Assembly: GCA_935421135.1 (NCBI GenBank)
Contig: OW285193.1
Span: 18,152,099-18,216,098 of the forward strand
Length of the DNA stretch: 64,000 nucleotides
Source of the DNA: Bugulina stolonifera
Taxonomy: Eukaryota; Bryozoa; Gymnolaemata; Cheilostomatida; Bugulidae
Direction of reading: 5' to 3'
This document shows, piece by piece, positions 25,710 to 37,829 of the stretch (positions are counted from its first letter, which is position 1; every line of letters starts with the position of its first letter). The position numbers and the translations under genes are program-made. A model generated the notes under the pieces. It was not told the origin of the DNA. It searched no databases and was given only the letters and a program-made list of their open reading frames with translations.

Positions 25710-28700
25710 ATGGAAGAGAGGAAAGTTGATCGTTACTATAAAATCACATATTTTGATATCCGGGGTCGGGCTGAACCCTCCAGGGCTATGTTCCTGATGT
25801 CTGGTACAGATTTTAGAGACGAGAGAATTAAATGGAGTGAATGGCCTAAATTGAAGTCAAGTAGGTATAGAACCTGATAGTGTATAATAACATGTGGTAT
25901 AGCTAAAAGCCTGTGCTACCATGTATTGGTGCTTACCGTTGTACACTAGCTTTACTCCTACTACAATATGTAACTATCTCAGCCACTTTATTTCACGCAG
26001 GTCAAAAGGGCTATTGACCTGTTGTAACTAACATCTAACTTATTCGAAGTTAGCCGTCCTTTTCTCACCAGTAATATTGGCTTTAATGCTGCTGTATTTG
26101 CTCACTCGCTGGTGTCTATGCTTTTATTAGACTAAACAGCCATACGGTCAAAGTCACAGCATGAAAGAGATGCTCGGGAGAGGGGAACTTGTCACCACAT
26201 CAGATTCAGTTTTTTTCAGTGTAGTAGGATTTTGAAAGCCCATCTCGGGCAGACAGTATTGTTCTGTTTCTATGGGTTCAAGTTCAGATACAAATATAGG
26301 TCAAAATACCACCGACCAATCATTGGCGGCTGTGTTTAGATGCCTTGTCCATGTCACACATCGGTATACGGAACACTGGCAATTTTTGATGTTTTGACAA
26401 TTAGCGCTAAATTGTTAACAAAATTTAACTATAGTTAAAATTTAGGTATCAAATACGCAACTCTCATACACAGTTGTACTACATGATTATATGAATACAT
26501 ATACTATTATATGTGTATGTATACATACATATAGTATATAGTATATATATACATACATGTATATGTAATGCAATATACATTGTACATGTACTTGTATATA
26601 GCAATTAATATCATAATGAATCTTCTGTGTTTTATTTCAACAAAGACAAAAATAATGTAATTATGTACATATACGCAAATATTATTATATTGTTAACAGA
26701 TACCTCAATGGGATTTCTACCAATACTGGAGACTGAGGAAGGACAACTCCATCCAACAGTTACAATCAATAACTTCTTAGCGGCAAGACTAGGTAGGAAT
26801 CTGTCAGTATATGTGCACTGAACCAACTGCATGGATGTGAAATGGAGTTCCTAGCTGCTCTGCAAACAAATAATTATTGACAAATCCTTACACACACATG
26901 CGTTACACCTAGTGACCAATGGTCACTCCGCCAATCATTAATTAAGGGGTTTTGAGTTTGAAAACAGGGGCATTGATATCACATCATTTTTTGTCTGATT
27001 TGCTCACTATAAGTAGGCCTACATGAACTCTCATTTGTATAACATCAGACAATGTATAACAGCGGCACCTTTATATGCACAGGCTTTCAACCAATGAAAG
27101 AATGGGACAGATTTCAGTCAGAGTCTCTGCTGGTACATGCCAATGATCTGTATGAGATAGTTGGACGGAAGGTCTACTACTACATTTTCTACAAGGTCTA
27201 ATAATTTGGTTTGACTATTTATAGTAAACACCAGTTCTGTTTCCGCAGACTGTTAGAAGTACATCTCAACAACACTAACCTTTGCATCGACCAGACTTGT
27301 TTTTTAATTTTTTGTCAGTAAATGATTGATCCTACATTAAATCCATAACCGGTTATAAAATAATAAATTAACATTTCATAGATTCGTTGCAACAAAAATA
27401 ATGTTATGTAATAATATTGCTTACCAATGATAAATATTTTGTTTTAATCTGAACGAAAATGAAGCATGTAATGACTTGGCTGATTGACAAAACTAGAGAC
27501 ATCACTGAGATTCATGGACCTCAATGAGAATAAATTAAAAATATCACATTATTATATAAATGAAAGTAAATTATAATGTGTCATGAAAACACATTACAAA
27601 TAAAGATAGGGTAAAACATTTTATAAGCAACAAAGATGAATTACATTGGCTGAAAGGTCAAAGTCAGTGTTACTATCTCAAAGTCACAAATTTTATTGTT
27701 TCTATTTTTGCTAAAGAAAGAAGAAACTCCAAAGAATATGGATGAGATAGAGGAGGAAGTCAAGCAACAAATAGCAAAATATTTCAAATTCATGACGAGC
27801 TTAGCTAAACCTGGAGCTGATTTCATATTTGGAGACAAGGCAAGTGCAACACCGTTATGTTATGTGGGGTAATGTTAGTTAACGCTATGTAATGGTATGT
27901 AGTATACACCAGAAATATTGTAATGGTTTTTGGGGGGTTGTGATGTCGTCCTAAGACGACCCCTTGTCCTAAATGAAAAACCTATGAGTGGTGCTAGGTC
28001 TTCTCATTACATGAAAGATCAACAGGTACTAGTAGCCCAGTGACTACTCAAGACGACCCATGTGGTCCCGAGTCAATGCTTGTTTACTATACTGAGAAAG
28101 AGCATGTTCCGACCTAGCAGGAAGCTCGGGAAGCAAGGTCGAAGACCTTGACGACTGGAGCGACCAATAGTACGAAGTGAAGACTCTGTATAAGTAGTAT
28201 GGATGCGTCTTTATTGAGATCCAAGCATCAACTGAGAAAATGAACATAAAAACAATGTGCTTTATATAGTACAAGAACTTTCGGAGAATGTTCCGGTAAA
28301 AAGGCCGACACAGTGTCGTAAAAAGCTGACGTAGTGTCGTCCGAAAATTGCACAACAAGATGGCAGCCGGAAGCCCGATGGCCGACCCAAAACATGTCGG
28401 GTACAACAAAAGATGCTTAAAATCATCCAATTCATGTACAAATCAAATGATTCTGAGAGGTCGGCCCTCTTTACAGGGGTATAAAAAGGACTTAGTTGCT
28501 CAGTAATGCACATTATAAGTATATACATGTAAGCGATATGTAACTATAAATGTATGGTCAAAACATGCATAACAATGTAGGTATGAGTAGATAGACAACT
28601 AAGTGCGTATTGTTAGAGACTAGATAAGTAGAGCTGCGACAGCTACTTGGCACTTAGAGTGCTATAGGGTCCATCAGGCAAGCTGAGGTCATGTAGGCAA

Positions 28701-29128
28701 ATGTCCTGACCATTACAATATTTGCAGGTTATATTTTGGAAACTTAGATTGCTATGGCCCACTCTCGGTTGTGACTGTTCAAGTCACAAGTCAATTATTT
28801 CTTATGAAAACTAATCAAAGCTTTCAAGCTACAAGTTAGTTTTTACATGTCTTCAGAAACTCAAGTTTTTATTAACTAATCTAGGTCAAATACAAGTCAA
28901 GTTACAATTCTATTTTTTTCACTTGTCAATCCATCATTGGTAACTGTACTGTTTCAGATGACTGTAGCTGACATTGTGTTGTACTGTACAGTGGAGTATA
29001 TCTATGCCAGATATACACACATCAGGACCTTCAGTTCCTGGCTTATAAAATGGCTGGACAACATGGAGAAAGATGCGGCATTTTCCAACTACCTGGCGAT
29101 TAGAGCTCCAAGCGATAATGGAACATGA
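25710..29128 (+). CDS. glutathione S-transferase, sigma class (GST1)
   Basis: Conjugates glutathione to electrophiles; sigma-class members also include prostaglandin D synthases, and they are cytosolic. Exons 25710-25860, 26700-26792, 27083-27195, 27717-27839 and 28958-29128 join in phase to 216 residues, normal for the family. The thioredoxin-like N-terminal domain starts YYKITYFDIRGRAEPSR, with the expected catalytic Tyr at 14, and has the cis-proline in FLPILE (Pro58). The helical C-terminal domain ends with KPGADFIFGDK and MTVADIVLY, carrying the Thr-x-x-Asp N-cap motif. The usual Gln-Ser glutathione contact is Pro69-Thr70 here (LHPTVTI). Intron 4 uses a GC donor (GCAAGT at 27840) and contains a solo LTR. 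It is the first of two tandem GST genes. Class assignment is strong; substrate is unknown. Confidence 0.93.
27910..28925 (-). mobile_element. hAT-like MITE copy interrupted by the solo LTR
   Basis: After removing the LTR, the sequence CAGAAAT + ATTTGCAGG and the following 200 bases match, in reverse orientation, the end of the MITE at 40821-41398 (shared blocks AAAACTTGAGTTTCTG, GACATGTAAA, CTTGAAAG). The far end near 28925 is not resolved, and part of the internal sequence of the other copy is missing. Confidence 0.6.
27919..28717 (-). mobile_element. solo LTR of a retrotransposon, 799 bp
   Basis: The element begins TGTAATGGT and ends ACCATTACA, the TG...CA short inverted ends of an LTR. 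It is flanked by ATAT on both sides (27915-27918 and 28718-28721), a 4-bp target duplication. Read on the minus strand it has a TATATAAAG promoter-like box (28259-28268) and AATAAAG poly(A) signal (28209-28215) in the right order for U3-R-U5. No internal gag/pol sequence or second LTR is present. It sits inside GST1 intron 4 on the opposite strand and splits a hAT-like MITE. Confidence 0.78.
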
Positions 29129-29406
29129 AGATTGGTTGTGTGTACTGAATGTTCAACTCATATGACTGCTGCAAACCATTGAGGTGCTGTCGTGACTGGT
29201 TTACAATATAAGGGTTACAGTGCGCATGTCTTATAACTAGCGAGGGCAGCTATATTACTGCATGCTATATTATATAGGACATTATCTCATATCAAGTTAT
29301 AATTCTATATACCTTCAGTGAGTTTAGTATTCTATCAGGACATATTTAAACATTGTCCATGACAATATACTCTAACTCATACAACTTAATAATTATTTGC
29401 AAGTAC

Positions 29407-29412
29407 AATAAA
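29407..29412 (+). terminator. AATAAA poly(A) signal for GST1
   Basis: AATAAA is 279 bases after the GST1 stop codon, the first such hexamer downstream. Confidence 0.6.
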
Positions 29413-29567
29413 AATAAGAGCTTTTATGAGATTTGGGTCATTTACTGGAGGAATGAGTGAATTTAACTTGCTTTGATCCAATAGAATCCTGTAACATGAG
29501 TTGGAACCCTTGTAGTACTACTACTATTATTCCAACTACCTGTCTGGTAGTACTAGTAGTTGTAATG

Positions 29568-29618
29568 TAATGGGAAGTTGTCCATCCTCTCTAGAAGAGG
29601 ATGGACAACTTCACATTA
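29568..29618. repeat. hairpin with 23-bp arms
   Basis: Arms 29568-29590 and 29596-29618 are complementary except for one base, around the 5-base loop CTAGA; the inner 17 bp are perfect (GAAGTTGTCCATCCTCT). TA dinucleotides flank or end the arms, so it may be a minimal MITE core. Confidence 0.85.
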
Positions 29619-30396
29619 TAGTCAATAAGACGTGTAGCACATGTGTATACAGTATGAGCATTAGAATTTGGTGCCATTGCTGCAGACCTATTCCCACTGC
29701 TAGATATTGATAAGGCTGCTGGTTTCTTGGACATTCAACTTCCAGTATTTTGCACATTCAAACACATGTAGTGGTGCCATACTTTCCAAGCTCTCTGGTG
29801 AAAATGAGGGTGGGGTATCTAAACCTTATTTGAACATGAGAATTCAAGAGACTCGGCAAGTATGAGTGGCGGCTCAGTGGCCTCAATCAACAGGCTATGA
29901 ATGTGTATACTTCAGGCTCAGGTACATGTTACACTGTGTATAATATGTTATATGACATACATGTACATGCTACAATGTATACTACTACAGGCCAACATAA
30001 AACATTGTTATGTGCATACAGTACGGTCTTGGGGTATATCTATTTCATATCGGACCTATTTCTCCAGGCTCCTTCTGCTGTCCTAGACAAACAAGCAGCA
30101 ACCCTTTTGTCTAAACCACAAAGTACTTGGAATATTCACTATATCAAGGAGTAACTCCTTGACTATATCAACTTTGACAGGACATGCCTGATTGGTCAGT
30201 CAATTTAAACCGCTAGCTTTAGTAGAAGGTTGTACAGTTGTACAAACAAATATAATCTCCATGATAGATTAGTTCCGCAACCATCCATATTAAATCAGTG
30301 TGACTAACTACACTAGCGAGCTACTAGCAAACTAAGTGCTATTTACTCAGTTACTGTAACTAATAAGACTGAACACAGTGTAGATTGCTGCCCACA

Positions 30397-33300
30397 ATGG
30401 CTAAACCTTTCTACAAATTAACTTACTTTGATCTGAGGGGAAGAGGTGAGGTTGCCAGAATTATCTTCTCTCTGGCTGGACAAGAATATGAAGACATTAG
30501 AGTACATTTCCAGGAGTGGCCTACAGTTAAGCCAAGTAAGTGTGGTGTATGTTTGTATATATGCACTTCATAAGGTGACATCAACACTGGGTTTTGAGAT
30601 TACATAGAGTTTAGGAGGTAGCACCTGCATAGCGCTCCCCCCCCCCCAAATTCAAATCACATGTGGCATGAAACACTTCTGGTCCAATAAGGTAAGAAAT
30701 TAACCAACCAGGAGGTCAGCTGGTATTGTAGGAAACTGTGCTGTTGGTCAGTACCTCAGTGGACACTGGGCAGAGACACCCAACCTCATAATTGCTTGTG
30801 TATGAATCATACCACAGTGTGCATACATATATAGGCCTATTACATTCGAATTCTATGTCAACTACATGTATATGTCTATACAAGGTAGAAATTTAGTACA
30901 AATTATACAACACAATCTCATGTGAGCTTGTTACTTGGTGTCTATCTGTTACACACAGGGGGATAGTAAATCAGGGGAGAGTAATTCCCAGCCATCCCCA
31001 ATACACAGGGGAGAGTAATTCCCATAATTAGAACTATAATGTAACTCAGTAGGTATAGGCATGAGGTATGCTGCTGCTGGTGGGATTGTACATTGCAAGA
31101 AAAGGCGTAGTTGTACAAGTAAAATGTCTCAGGGTCAGACTACTACTAAAATAGCATTGTATGGAGTGCAATGTATCTGTATTTGCTGCTATGGTATTGT
31201 GAGCGTTATACTAAAATACATGATTAGCAGCCACCGGTGTAAATAAGTAGGGTTATACTGAAGATACCCTGTGTATATATGAGTACCATGTACCCTGTGT
31301 ATATGTGAGTACCCTGTGTATATGTGAGTACCCTGTGTATATGTGAGTACCCTGTGTATATGTGAGTACCCTGTGTATATGTGAGTACCCTGTGTATATG
31401 TGAGTACCCTGTGTATATGTGAGTACCCTGTGTATATGTGAGTACCCTGTGTATATGTGAGTACCCTGTGTATATGTGAGTACCCTGTGTATATGTGAGT
31501 ACCCTGTGTATATGTGAGTACCCTGTGTATATGTGAGTACCCTGTGTATATGTGAGTACCCTGTGTGTATGTGAGTACCCTGTGTGTATGTGAGTACCCT
31601 GTGTGTATGTGAGTACCCTGTGTGTATGTGAGTACCCTGTGTGTATGTGAGTACCCTGTGTGTATGTGAGTACCCTGTGTGTATGTGAGTACCCTGTGTA
31701 TATGTGAGTACCCTGTGTATATGTGAGTACCCTGTGTATATGTGAGTACCCTGTGTATATGTGAGTACCCTGTGTATATGTGAGTACCCTGTGTATATGT
31801 GAGTACCCTGTGTATATGTGAGTACCCTGTGTGTATGTGAGTACCCTGTGTATATGTGAGTACCCTGTGTATATGTGAGTACCCTGTGTATATGTGAGTA
31901 CCCTGTGTATATGTGAGTACCCTGTGTATATGTGAGTACCCTGTGTATATGTGAGTACCCTGTGTATATGTGAGTACCCTGTGTATATGTGAGTACCCTG
32001 TGTATATGTGAGTACCCTGTGTATATGCGAGTACCCTGTGTATATGTGAGTACCCTGTGTATATGTGAGTACCCTGTGTATATGTGAGTACCCTGTGTAT
32101 ATGTGAGTACCATGTACCCTGTGAGCTCACCTGGTAACTCGAATCACACGGTATCATGATTTGAACTAAGTATACATAATATGAGAGAGATGCTAAATTC
32201 TCTTGCAGTCCACATTGTCACAACCCGCATGTACAGCACATGCAGGTACCACATTCAATCCATGATGACTGAGAACTGATATATACCCCTCAAACAACTG
32301 ATATACATGTACATATAATATATTATCTTATATTGTGTTATAGCTACCTCTCAAGGCTTCTTACCAGTTTTGGAGACTGCTGAGGGAAGGATGAGTCAAT
32401 GCGTTGCCATAGATACGTATTTAGCTGAGAAATTTGGTGAGAAATTCAATTAAGTATATAGTAGAATGTACATACATGTACATACATATTATAACAAATA
32501 CAATGTATAGATTGTATTTACAGTACAATGACGTTATATTTTGTGAATTAAAGTTACTGTATTACTAACTCAACCATAATACTAGTAGCATGTAATTATA
32601 TATTGAGTATTTTCACTCCAGTACATATAGATTGATTCTCTTCACACTAGCCCTTACACCTCAACTCCATTTCTCTCCAGCTATATAAAGTACATTGAAC
32701 TATATAAACATCCTTCTTTGAGGGTAATTACTAGAATAATTTATGCATTTCATTCTATTCCAGGGTTCATGCCAGATACAGCCTATGAGAAGGGTCAATC
32801 TATCTCCATTATGCAAACACTGAATGAGATGGTCAGTAAACTGAGCTCTAACCTCTACATGTCAATAGTTTACAAGGTGAGTTAGTAGATGTCAAGGTAC
32901 AGAGGCTAATCGTGGTTCTGAATGTATCAGTCTGTGGCTGTTTTACCTGTTGCAACTGAGGTCTCTACTACTTGAATAACCAATTGACTCCATTTGATCG
33001 AGCAATCACATACATGTACATAGACATCATACTTTGTTTGTGTAATCATGATATTGGGTGATTTGTATATGTAGCGGTTAATCTACTTTATAATACAGGC
33101 AATGCCTATCCCTGACGATATTGAAGAGAAAAAGAAGACTGGTACTGAAGATATCAAAAAGTGTTTGGAGTTCATTGAAGGTCTGGCTAAGCCCGGAGCC
33201 AAGTTCATATTCGGTGATAAGGTAACCTCTCATTACCCTATTATACATGTAGTTTGATAAAAGGTCAGGGGAAGATAACCTATCATGCAAAAATCCATGT

Positions 33301-33841
33301 GGTATAAAATAGGCCAATTCCCTCTACACAGTCCGGTTTGATCTTACATGAATTTAACAACTGAATTCTAGCCAAAGTTGTCCTCTCTTTGACACATCAT
33401 GACACCTCAAGATTAATCTCCAAACTAAATCCTAGGGTGATGACTGTGGGTGACCAGGATCAGCGAGTCTCATTTTTGTGACACTAGTCGACAAGTTGCT
33501 AGTCAAAACTTGCATGAGCATTACTGTTTCATTTGGTTACAAATTTGCCATCCTTAATATTTAAATAGAAGGGTGGCTACGCAAGAGCACCAACAGTCAT
33601 CAAGGGATTGCCTACACTATCAGTGCAGACTAACAGCGCATAGACTAGTCTAGTTGTTTTATGATTGCAGCTAACAGTTGCTGACATCTTCCTGTTCACT
33701 ATAATGGAAACCCAGCTACAGATGCTGCCAGAGATGACAGTTGATAACAAGTGGTTTCTAAACGTATTCGCCAATATCAAAGCAGACCCTGGAATGATCA
33801 AACACATTAAAGGCAGAAAGGAATCAATGATTGGCGTATAA
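30397..33841 (+). CDS. glutathione S-transferase, sigma class (GST2)
   Basis: Second tandem GST gene. Exons 30397-30535, 32344-32436, 32764-32876, 33099-33221 and 33671-33841 join in phase to 212 residues. Exons 2 to 5 are exactly the same lengths (93, 113, 123 and 171 bases) and phases as in GST1, which shows origin by duplication, while the proteins have diverged strongly. It has the sigma-class start KPFYKLTYFDLRGRGEVAR with catalytic Tyr at 10, cis-Pro54 in GFLPVLE, and KPGAKFIFGDK followed by LTVADIFLF. The residue after Gln65 in MSQCVAI is Cys where Ser is usual. ATG at 30397 has the favourable context ACAATGG. Intron 1 is 1.8 kb because of a 19-bp minisatellite. It is likely expressed independently of GST1, since each has its own poly(A) signal. 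Confidence 0.94.
31264..32120. repeat. 19-bp minisatellite in GST2 intron 1
   Basis: About 45 copies of a 19-bp unit (GTGTATATGTGAGTACCCT). Runs of a GTGTGTATG variant occur at about 31560-31690, with one more near 31830. Three units make 57 bases, so a stop-free frame encodes a 19-residue repeat (THIYTGYSHIHRVLTYTQG) on the minus strand. These 286- and 322-codon frames are inside an intron and are artefacts. Confidence 0.97.
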
Positions 33842-34317
33842 TATTCAACAACAGTATATCTTGGCAGTGGAAATAGGAAACCAGTTCCATCAAGTGTTAG
33901 CAATGGACTAAACACCTCCACCAGTTAAACCATCTGTCTGTTGGTATTAGGTTGCATCTCAGCTAAACATTAGCATAGCCTTATGAATGCCATCATTGAA
34001 TCTCCAAGCATGCATATAATTATTAGGTCTTGATAAATGTATATTTTCAATGGGTTGATGCTTCCAGCCAGATTTTATATCAAACATACAACACGTAGCT
34101 ACTTGGCACTTGTTAGCTATTGATAGCTATATGGGAGTTGCCCTTTCTCTACAGCAGTTTAGATAATCTACTGATTATTGGTTTTACTATTATTTGCAAG
34201 CACCAATGAGGTGCATACGGGTTTTCAGGGAGTTTGAAAACTTTTATTCTAATATCAACAGTCAATAGTCCATTGTTTTACTTTTATTAGATTCTTGTAC
34301 AACTGTCAAAGCTAATC

Positions 34318-34323
34318 AATAAA
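34318..34323 (+). terminator. AATAAA poly(A) signal for GST2
   Basis: AATAAA lies 477 bases after the GST2 stop codon and about 125 bases before the next gene's start codon. Confidence 0.5.
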
Positions 34324-34448
34324 TACCTTTGATTCATTGTGAAATTCTGAACTACGTGTAATATTGTAACCAAAACAAGTTCTGTGCAGACGTATGAGAG
34401 GAGTTGAAAGGGGCCACTCAAGGCAAGATTAAAACTTATCTATTTGCC

Positions 34449-37400
34449 ATGGATTCATCAGAAAAATCTGGACACAAGAGCACATGGGTGAGTCAGTACA
34501 GTGTTGTGACCGGTTAATTTTTACAACTGAACTATAACCTTGCAGTGCATTTATGGTTATGGATATCAGACCCACTTACACAACATATTCTATGTATTAT
34601 TATTATTGCTGTATATGTATATCTTGAAAATGTGGAACAGTTCTTGGAGCTATTACATTTTAAATACATATATCCAGATCTAGAGAAACGAGGAAATAGA
34701 CAGTAGGGTCTTTCTTGAGTTGAGTACGACTCTTAATGTTACACTTTTACTAGTTGACTGTTCAGTCGGAGTTGTCCATACCTGTTCTTAGCTCATGCAT
34801 TTTTATAGGTGGTTACCGATGACAAACTAAATGAGTTCAAGCAAGACTATTATAAAGATGGAAAGGATAGCTTTGATTCGGAGATTAAACACTTGCCAAC
34901 TCTTGCTGACGGCTACCATAAAAGGTTTAAGGCATCACAAACATGGACAGATGCTCTTCGAGTAAGTGCAGTTACTATGGAAATGTGCATGTATATTCCT
35001 ATACATTTAACATTTAATGAATCTGAATTGACTACAAATTACATTGAATTATACTGATATCTTCTATCTAGGCTCATGCACTCTACAATTCCCTTGCTCT
35101 GAGAGATACATCGCATGCTGATGAATGGAGAGAAAAAGCCTTTCAAGTTCAACTTGACTATTGGAACGGAATCTCTGGGCTTACTTTCGGAAAACAACAG
35201 GAAATATCAAAACAACTGACTGAAAAGCTTGGTACAATCAGAGAGATGACCAGAGAGAAACTATTGCGACTGACAGCAGCTACAAAGGCCTTTGACGGGA
35301 CACCAATATCTAATGATCTCAGCAAGACGGAGGTATTTAGATTTGCAGAAGAAATAGAATGCTTGTCCATACAGTGCACAGATGACATGGTGAAACTAGC
35401 ACATGATTTAATACAAACAAGTGTGGAAATTCTGAACCAAAAGCCTCCATGTCCCTTCGTTGTTGTTGCAATAGGTTCACTTGGTAGAGGTGAAGCTACG
35501 CCGTATTCCGACTTGGAATATATATTTCTTATTCAGCAAGAGGACTATAAAATTAAAAAATATTTTGAAAGACTCGCAGTCACAAGCTATTTCATCATAG
35601 GTAACCTACAAGAAACGAAATTAACTTGCATGGCAATTCCAGAATTGATGCATTGGTATGACGATAGGATAGCGGGGGGCTTCAGGATAGACGGACTTGG
35701 TGACAAAGCTGGCAACATTCCAACAGGAAAGGGCGAGGGGTTGACATACATTCTAACAGCTGAAGAGCTAGTTTCAATTTTCAAGGACAAACTAGACAAT
35801 CCAAAGCGAGATGAAGTTTTGAGAGGCGATTTAACAGCTATGCTGACCTATACCAGACTAATCTATGCAGATGGTAGAGATGCACAAAACATTTTAAACA
35901 ACTTCAATACAGAAAGGAGCAAAATGGTGCCACCACCAGTTAGAGAAAAGCTCAACAAAGAAATGCTAATGGCAGACATCAGGAAGTACACTCTTGACCT
36001 TGAGTGTTTAGGCGGAAACAGCTACATAGTTGATCCTAAAAAACAACTATACCGATATCCATCCCTTGTTCTCTTTGACATTTCAGTGGTATGTGGCATT
36101 ACCGAGAGAAATTCTTGGACAGCATTGTCAGCTTTGAAAACAGCCGAGAAAATATCAAAATCTTGCTATACAGCATTGAAGATTCTATTAGCCAGTGCTT
36201 GCTTTGCTAGGTTGTCAACATATCTATCAAATAACGCATACATAGAAAGAACGTCAATGCTAAGTGAGGCAAAAGGTCTGTATGAAGATGAGCCAAAAGA
36301 AATGTCAGGCAAAGTGTGGCACATGCCCGAAAACTTCTTTACCACTGTATGCAGCGTCCTGCTTCCATTGCAAACACATTTTTCAAAAGTACAAGTCACA
36401 GACAATGTCAATAGAATTCTAGCGGAAGATCTTGAGCAGTTAACATGGATTACAAAATTCCACATCAACTATTTTTCTGGAAATTGGAAAAATGCAATTG
36501 ATATATTTAACAATCATCTTGGCCACCACCATTCTCTCCAACCAAAATGTGAGGAACTAGCCATGGAGCTGAATAGAAAACATGAAGCTTTGGTCTGTTT
36601 CACTCAATTCGGATGGGCTTTGCACAACTTTTCAGAAGCCGAATCACATGAAGCTCTCCAGTATTTCGATTTTGTGAAACAGGAGCTTGGAGATAGTACT
36701 GTATCTGCTTCACTGTTTATCGGAGCATGTATTGGAATAGCAAATTGCAAGAAGGCAATGGATAAGTGTGAAGAGGCAATAGCAGGTTTTGAAGAGGCTT
36801 TGTCCATGTTTGATCCCAAAGAATTTTCATCAAACACTGCACAGGATGTCGCTAATTCCTGGCAACGTCTAGCACACTACAAACTGAGAGTGGGAGCTTT
36901 TTTGGAAGCTGAAAGCCTTTTGGAGAAAGCGATGGAAAGTCATCTACAATATTCAAATACAAACCATATTGATGGAGACAGTTCGCACAGACCAGAAACC
37001 TTAGAGATGTCACTTTCTGTTGGAAATCTAAACGTTGCAGAATGCCTTGAACTTCTTGGAATTGTCTATTGGCAGACCGGACGACTGGAAAAATCTGAGC
37101 TGTACTTATCTCAAGCTTTGATAATGCTAAGAGAGAACTTCGGAAGAAACACAAATCATGAAACCATTGCCAATGCATCTAATCAACTAGCAGGGCTGTA
37201 CACCGAGCAGCAAAAGAAGTGGCAGGAAGCCTGGAAACTAAGCAAAAATGCAATAACCATTTATCAGCAAATGGGTAACAACATGCAACTTGGCCTTGTT
37301 AATGCAATGAACACTAACGGATACTGCTTATCACATCTCGGGCATTACAGGGAAGCAGAGCTCTGCATTAAGAATGCCTTCGACATACTAGACCAAATGG

Positions 37401-37723
37401 TAGGCACGGGCAAGCCTCATTTTTTGAGGCCATACCTCCATCATTCATTGGGCTGCAATCATAATTTACAAAGGAAGTACGATGACGCCATAGATTCCTA
37501 TACTGAGTTCAAACGTCTATTACAAAATAGAAATGATAAAGACTATGCTGAAGCCTGTGAACACTTGGGAACTGTTTTTGTTAAACAGGGAAGAATAACA
37601 GAGGCCATCAAGAACTATAAAGAAAGTCTACACATTTGTGAGACTATCTATCCTCCAGATCATGAAAAAACTGTAAAAATCAGGAGCTTACTCGCAGAGG
37701 TGTCCAGCAAATGTGTTGTATGA
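34449..37723 (+). CDS. nucleotidyltransferase-like plus TPR protein, 947 aa
   Basis: Three exons: 34449-34487, 34809-34961 and 35072-37723, all phase 0. The 883-residue last exon is intronless. Around residues 191-218 it carries the DNA polymerase beta-type nucleotidyltransferase motif found in the GlnD/PII-uridylyltransferase and DUF294 families: VVVAIGSLGRGE, then TPYSDLEYIFLI, with the Gly-Ser and the Asp-x-Glu metal ligands (Asp211, Glu213) present. The C-terminal third is tetratricopeptide repeats, for example LGIVYWQTGRLEKSELYLSQ, LSHLGHYREAELCIKNA and LGTVFVKQGRITEAIKNYKE. No signal peptide or membrane segment is seen, so it is likely cytosolic. Residues around the motif look intact, so activity is possible, but the substrate is unknown. 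The short first exon (MDSSEKSGHKSTW) has the lowest confidence. Confidence 0.88.
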
Positions 37724-37823
37724 TATTGATCAAATTCATCTTTGAGGAGAATCCTAGAGCGAATTCAAAGCTAGGCTAAACTAAAATATGCCCACAGGCA
37801 CCCTAATTACTCTTCTTAGAACT

Positions 37824-37829
37824 AATAAA
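37824..37829 (+). terminator. AATAAA poly(A) signal
   Basis: AATAAA lies 101 bases after the stop codon of the nucleotidyltransferase/TPR gene. Confidence 0.65.

Larger units (their letters stand above)
29129..30396. other. intergenic spacer between the two GST genes
   Basis: Contains the GST1 poly(A) signal, a perfect hairpin near 29590 and the GST2 promoter region. A short open frame at 29897-30154 has no protein-like character. Confidence 0.5.

Noticed and set aside
28044..28430. 128-codon open frame on the minus strand
   Set aside because: It lies wholly inside the solo LTR and has no gag/pol features.
31189..32157. 322-codon minus-strand repeat protein
   Set aside because: It is a 19-bp minisatellite inside GST2 intron 1; two frames are open only because the unit has no stop.
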